Source: Welwitschia mirabilis
Taxonomy: Eukaryota; Gnetophyta; Gnetopsida; Welwitschiales
DNA length: 64,000 nucleotides
Direction: 5' to 3'
Assembly: GCA_051453625.1 (NCBI GenBank)
Contig: JBOZIK010000001.1
Coordinates: 259,030,969-259,094,968 of the forward strand
The notes under the pieces are model-generated. The model was given only the letters and a program-made list of their open reading frames with translations, was not told the origin of the DNA and ran no database searches. The translations under genes were made by a program, and so were the position numbers. The first letter of the stretch is position 1, and each line of letters opens with the position of its first letter. This document shows, in pieces, positions 61,005 to 64,000 of the stretch.

Positions 61005-61765
61005 ATTAGGGTTATTTATATGCTTATTAGTCTTATCTATTTTTAGAGTTTGTTTTACAAATAAATACCTCTCTTGCCCTTGACTCCATTTTGTCTTTGT
61101 TTGCACTAGAAATTCTTGTGATAAGAGATCGAAGGATCAGAGAATCATCTCTTATTATCACAGAAAGACACCTTCCTTGGTGTTAGGATATACATCCTTC
61201 ATTGAGGTTCTACTACTTTATAACATGATGTTGGTTTTATTCTAATTTAAAACTTTACTTTTATTTTTACATCTTTATTTTGTGCATGTTCCTTATGGTT
61301 TATGTTTCTTTTGATTCTATGATAGCTTTTTAGTAATAAAGATCATAAGGGTAACCTTTGTTAAGGTCAACATTATTAGTTTAGGTGCATCATATTTCCT
61401 TTTCTAAATTAACTTTACATTATTTTCATATTCTATTCAATGTACCTTTTAGCTTAGATTAGTCTTGATCTGGTGATGGTATTTCCTGATTTATCTAGAT
61501 TATACAAGATCGATCTCTATGACAAGTTAATTTGGTAATCAGATGGAAATTATGTGTAGTTTAAACTTGCATCTCATTTTCATACTATATTTGCATTATT
61601 ATTTTTGCATTATTATTTATTTCTAATTTAAAGATACAAAGTGTTTTGTTTTCGAAATCAATTCTCTTTTTTCTCGCCTATGCCTTTAATGAGAATATGA
61701 CATTTGGGTTACTTCCATCTATATTAGTGTGTTGTATTGTGTAAAAATTATATTTTTTTGTGAAT
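61005..61765 (+). repeat. Athila LTR fragment, plus strand
   Basis: Matches the plus-strand LTRs from just before the TATA region (AAATAAATACCTCTC) to near the 3' end (ATGACATTTGGGTTACTTCC, then CTATATTAGTGTGTTGTATT). U3 and the terminal bases are missing. It is opposite in orientation to LTR 3, 160 bp away. Confidence 0.82.
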
Positions 61766-62098
61766 TATAGGATATTCCTTCTTCTTGCAAAATTTAGCAA
61801 TTATCTTTGTTTTCTCTACACTTCATTTTCACATTATCATTCTTTCTTTTTCCTAGAAATGCCTTCTCCCTTCTTAGAGTTTCCTTTAGCATGGTTATAT
61901 AATCAATACTTTTAATTCTTTGATACTTAAAGCTCTACTTCTTTTGCACATCCATGATTTATAGTTCACGAATTGCCTTTTTTCCATGTGTGTTATAAAG
62001 ATAGTTGATAATAAAATGGATTAGAATTGACTTAGGAATATCAACCTCTAGGGACATAAATTTATTAACAATGTTCCTTGTTTCATATGTTTCATATG
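61766..62098. other. Unassigned junction sequence
   Basis: Lies between the LTR fragment and the 3'-region repeat. No match seen within the window. Confidence 0.5.
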
Positions 62099-64000
62099 TT
62101 AAGAGGTGTTGTGTTATACACCTAGTCATCTATACAACATATATGGGACAATTGTTAAAAAAATAAGATTTACAAAAATAGTAATTAGATAATCAAGAAT
62201 AGTAATAGTGAATCCTTAGAAAGTCATCATAAATTCTAAAAGAGAGATAAAAGATCAAAATCATCATCTAAGAAATCATGGTAGAGAAGTCAAAAATAGG
62301 AAAAACTCTAGGCAATAAAAAAGAATTAGACCATGATAAAGCACCAAAGAGATAGAATCAATGGTAATAAAAAATCCTCAAATGTACTTCAAAATTAATA
62401 AGCATTCATATTTTCCAAGTGGATGTATGTAAAATTAAAAGTAAAGAAATGAAAAAAAACATTAGAAAAAATGAAAATAATTCATAAATTAAAGTGAAAG
62501 GAATGCATTAATCAAAGTAAAAGGAATGCATTAATTAAGGTACTAAAAGAAAAACAACCCTTATGAATAAAAAAACTATGAACAAAAATAAAAAGACAAC
62601 TAAAAAACTATCAAATGATCAAATCTGAATTATTGTGACTTTAAAAATTCCAAATAAAAAAACTAATAAAATCATATTAAAAACATAAAACTTGGAATAG
62701 AAGAAGATTGTTTACCTACTTAAAATTCCAACCTAGTAACGTCCCTTAGCAGAAGTCATAAAATAACCTTATATTGATGCATGACATAATGTAAAAATCC
62801 CGTAAAGTACCATTCGAAGAGGTAAGGATTATGATAAAATCAAGTATATCTAATGTTTTTAATTAAGGAATGATAAGATCAAAAGATACTAAAAAATAAA
62901 CTTACCTACTCATACCGAAAAATACATCCAAAAATGTAGAATGATCATGTGGATGTACTATATTCAAAATGAGTCTAGAAAATAAGTAATACCTCTGATG
63001 ATATTAGGGACATTACTAATTCTATAGCCTCTAAGTACAAATTATTTTTTCATGATGATGGAAATACAAGTACTCTTACAAGAGCAAGAGCCCACATAGC
63101 GTGGTCAACTGACCCACCTAGTGGAGTTTCCATAGCTACCATATCATACTACCAAATACTCCTCTTGAGAAATTTACCTTGATGCACTTGTTATAGGACA
63201 TCATGGGGTCTATGTTTTTAGATTAAATACAAAAGATCATGATTAGTATTTATTTTTTTAATTTTTTCTTTTTTTTATTTTTCTTTTTTCCCTCTTAGTT
63301 AAAGTGAAAAGAATAAATTCCACATGACCAAGTATAATTAAAAATAAGGGTAAAGTAATGAGATGAGAAATAAGGAAGAACATCTAAAGAACTAAAAACT
63401 CACATCATTGAGAGAACAAAAGAAACCAAGGCATCTTCCTTCAAAATGAAGTTCATAAACATATGAATGTCTTAATATTGGATGAAGCTAATATTGTTAC
63501 TTTAGGATGTCCAAATAAAAGATTTACTAGTCATGATATGAAGTTAAAGATATTCAAGTAATAGGACAATGTTCATCAAAACAATCGGCTAAAGAAGAAT
63601 TTAAATAATGGTAGGAGGAAAATCCAAGATGAGTGCTTCTATCATGTTCAAGATTTAGTCAACAAGTATTTCAATGATTTTCAACCTTCTATTTATTAAC
63701 TTATAAATTTCCCAAGTATTTGACTAAATATTTCAACTAAGCCATTTGGAGAGGTACTTTTTCTAAAAGATGAGGGCTAAATCATTAAGAGATTTAACTA
63801 CTTGTATAAAATATGCATTCTAGTAATGTACTTTTTAGAAAAATAAGGGCCAAACCAAATGAAAGCTATTTGATAATAAATAAAAGGTATACAATCATTT
63901 TGGAGTAAAACCATTTATAGGTAGATAGAGTAAAATGATAAAACTTTAATAGCACAAATTTCAGAATCCAAGTGAGAGATAAAGAAGTGATATATATCAT
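62099..64000 (-). repeat. Athila 3' region repeat, copy B
   Basis: Partner of 52588-54501, including the integrase C-terminus near 63640-63990. It is cut on the left at 62099, where copy A continues toward its polypurine tract, and runs out of the window on the right. Confidence 0.93.

Noticed and set aside
1-64000. Fungal RIP as the cause of the C-to-T decay
   Set aside because: Athila, SIRE-like copia and plant L1-type LINE families indicate a plant, where methylation-driven deamination explains the same pattern.

Overview
The window reads as AT-rich intergenic heterochromatin of a flowering plant. The evidence is the element types: Athila-like and chromodomain-bearing Ty3/gypsy elements, a SIRE/Maximus-type Ty1/copia element and a plant L1-type LINE. 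The species cannot be named from this sequence. I found no intact host gene, no tRNA or rRNA, no CRISPR array and no bacterial-type operon. Nearly all open frames of 60-130 codons are chance frames or broken pieces of transposon polyproteins. I did not find a convincing novel functional system.

Layout, left to right. (1) 1-3420: 3' part of a chromovirus (end of RT, RNase H, integrase, chromodomain tail) and the start of a probable LTR. (2) 3421-9240: mostly unassigned, with CT and TG microsatellites and one copy (6000-6505) of a dispersed repeat called R3 here. (3) 9240-11040: a two-tier minisatellite, a 51-bp monomer array passing into a 112-bp (61+51) dimer array. (4) About 11.5-33.2 kb: a nest. 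A second chromovirus (gag and protease 11.5-12.6 kb; RT, integrase and chromodomain 18.1-20.6 kb) is split by a 5'-truncated LINE (about 12.98-18.06 kb). Its 3' tail is split by a 12-kb Athila-like element (20842-32820) that has both LTRs, a primer-binding site, all pol domains and a near-perfect 5-bp target duplication. (5) 33.2-45.9 kb: mainly unassigned decayed DNA, with a GATCAAA-type degenerate repeat, a palindrome cluster, an LTR-like relic and an unrecognised decayed coding patch near 44.3 kb. (6) 45.9-50.5 kb, minus strand: a SIRE-like copia polyprotein whose gag frame ends at the LTR of an Athila element. (7) 50.5-60.8 kb, minus strand: a three-LTR Athila composite. (8) 61.0-64.0 kb: a plus-strand Athila LTR fragment, then a second copy of the Athila 3' internal region that also occurs at 52.6-54.5 kb.

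The common theme is decay by C-to-T and G-to-A changes. Stop codons sit where Trp and Gln are expected, catalytic Asp and zinc-knuckle Cys have become Asn and Tyr, and the primer-binding sites differ from the tRNA-Asp complement only by such transitions plus small indels. This is what long cytosine methylation and deamination of silenced plant transposons would leave. Coordinates of decayed domains are approximate, and all family calls rest on reading translations by eye, not on searches.
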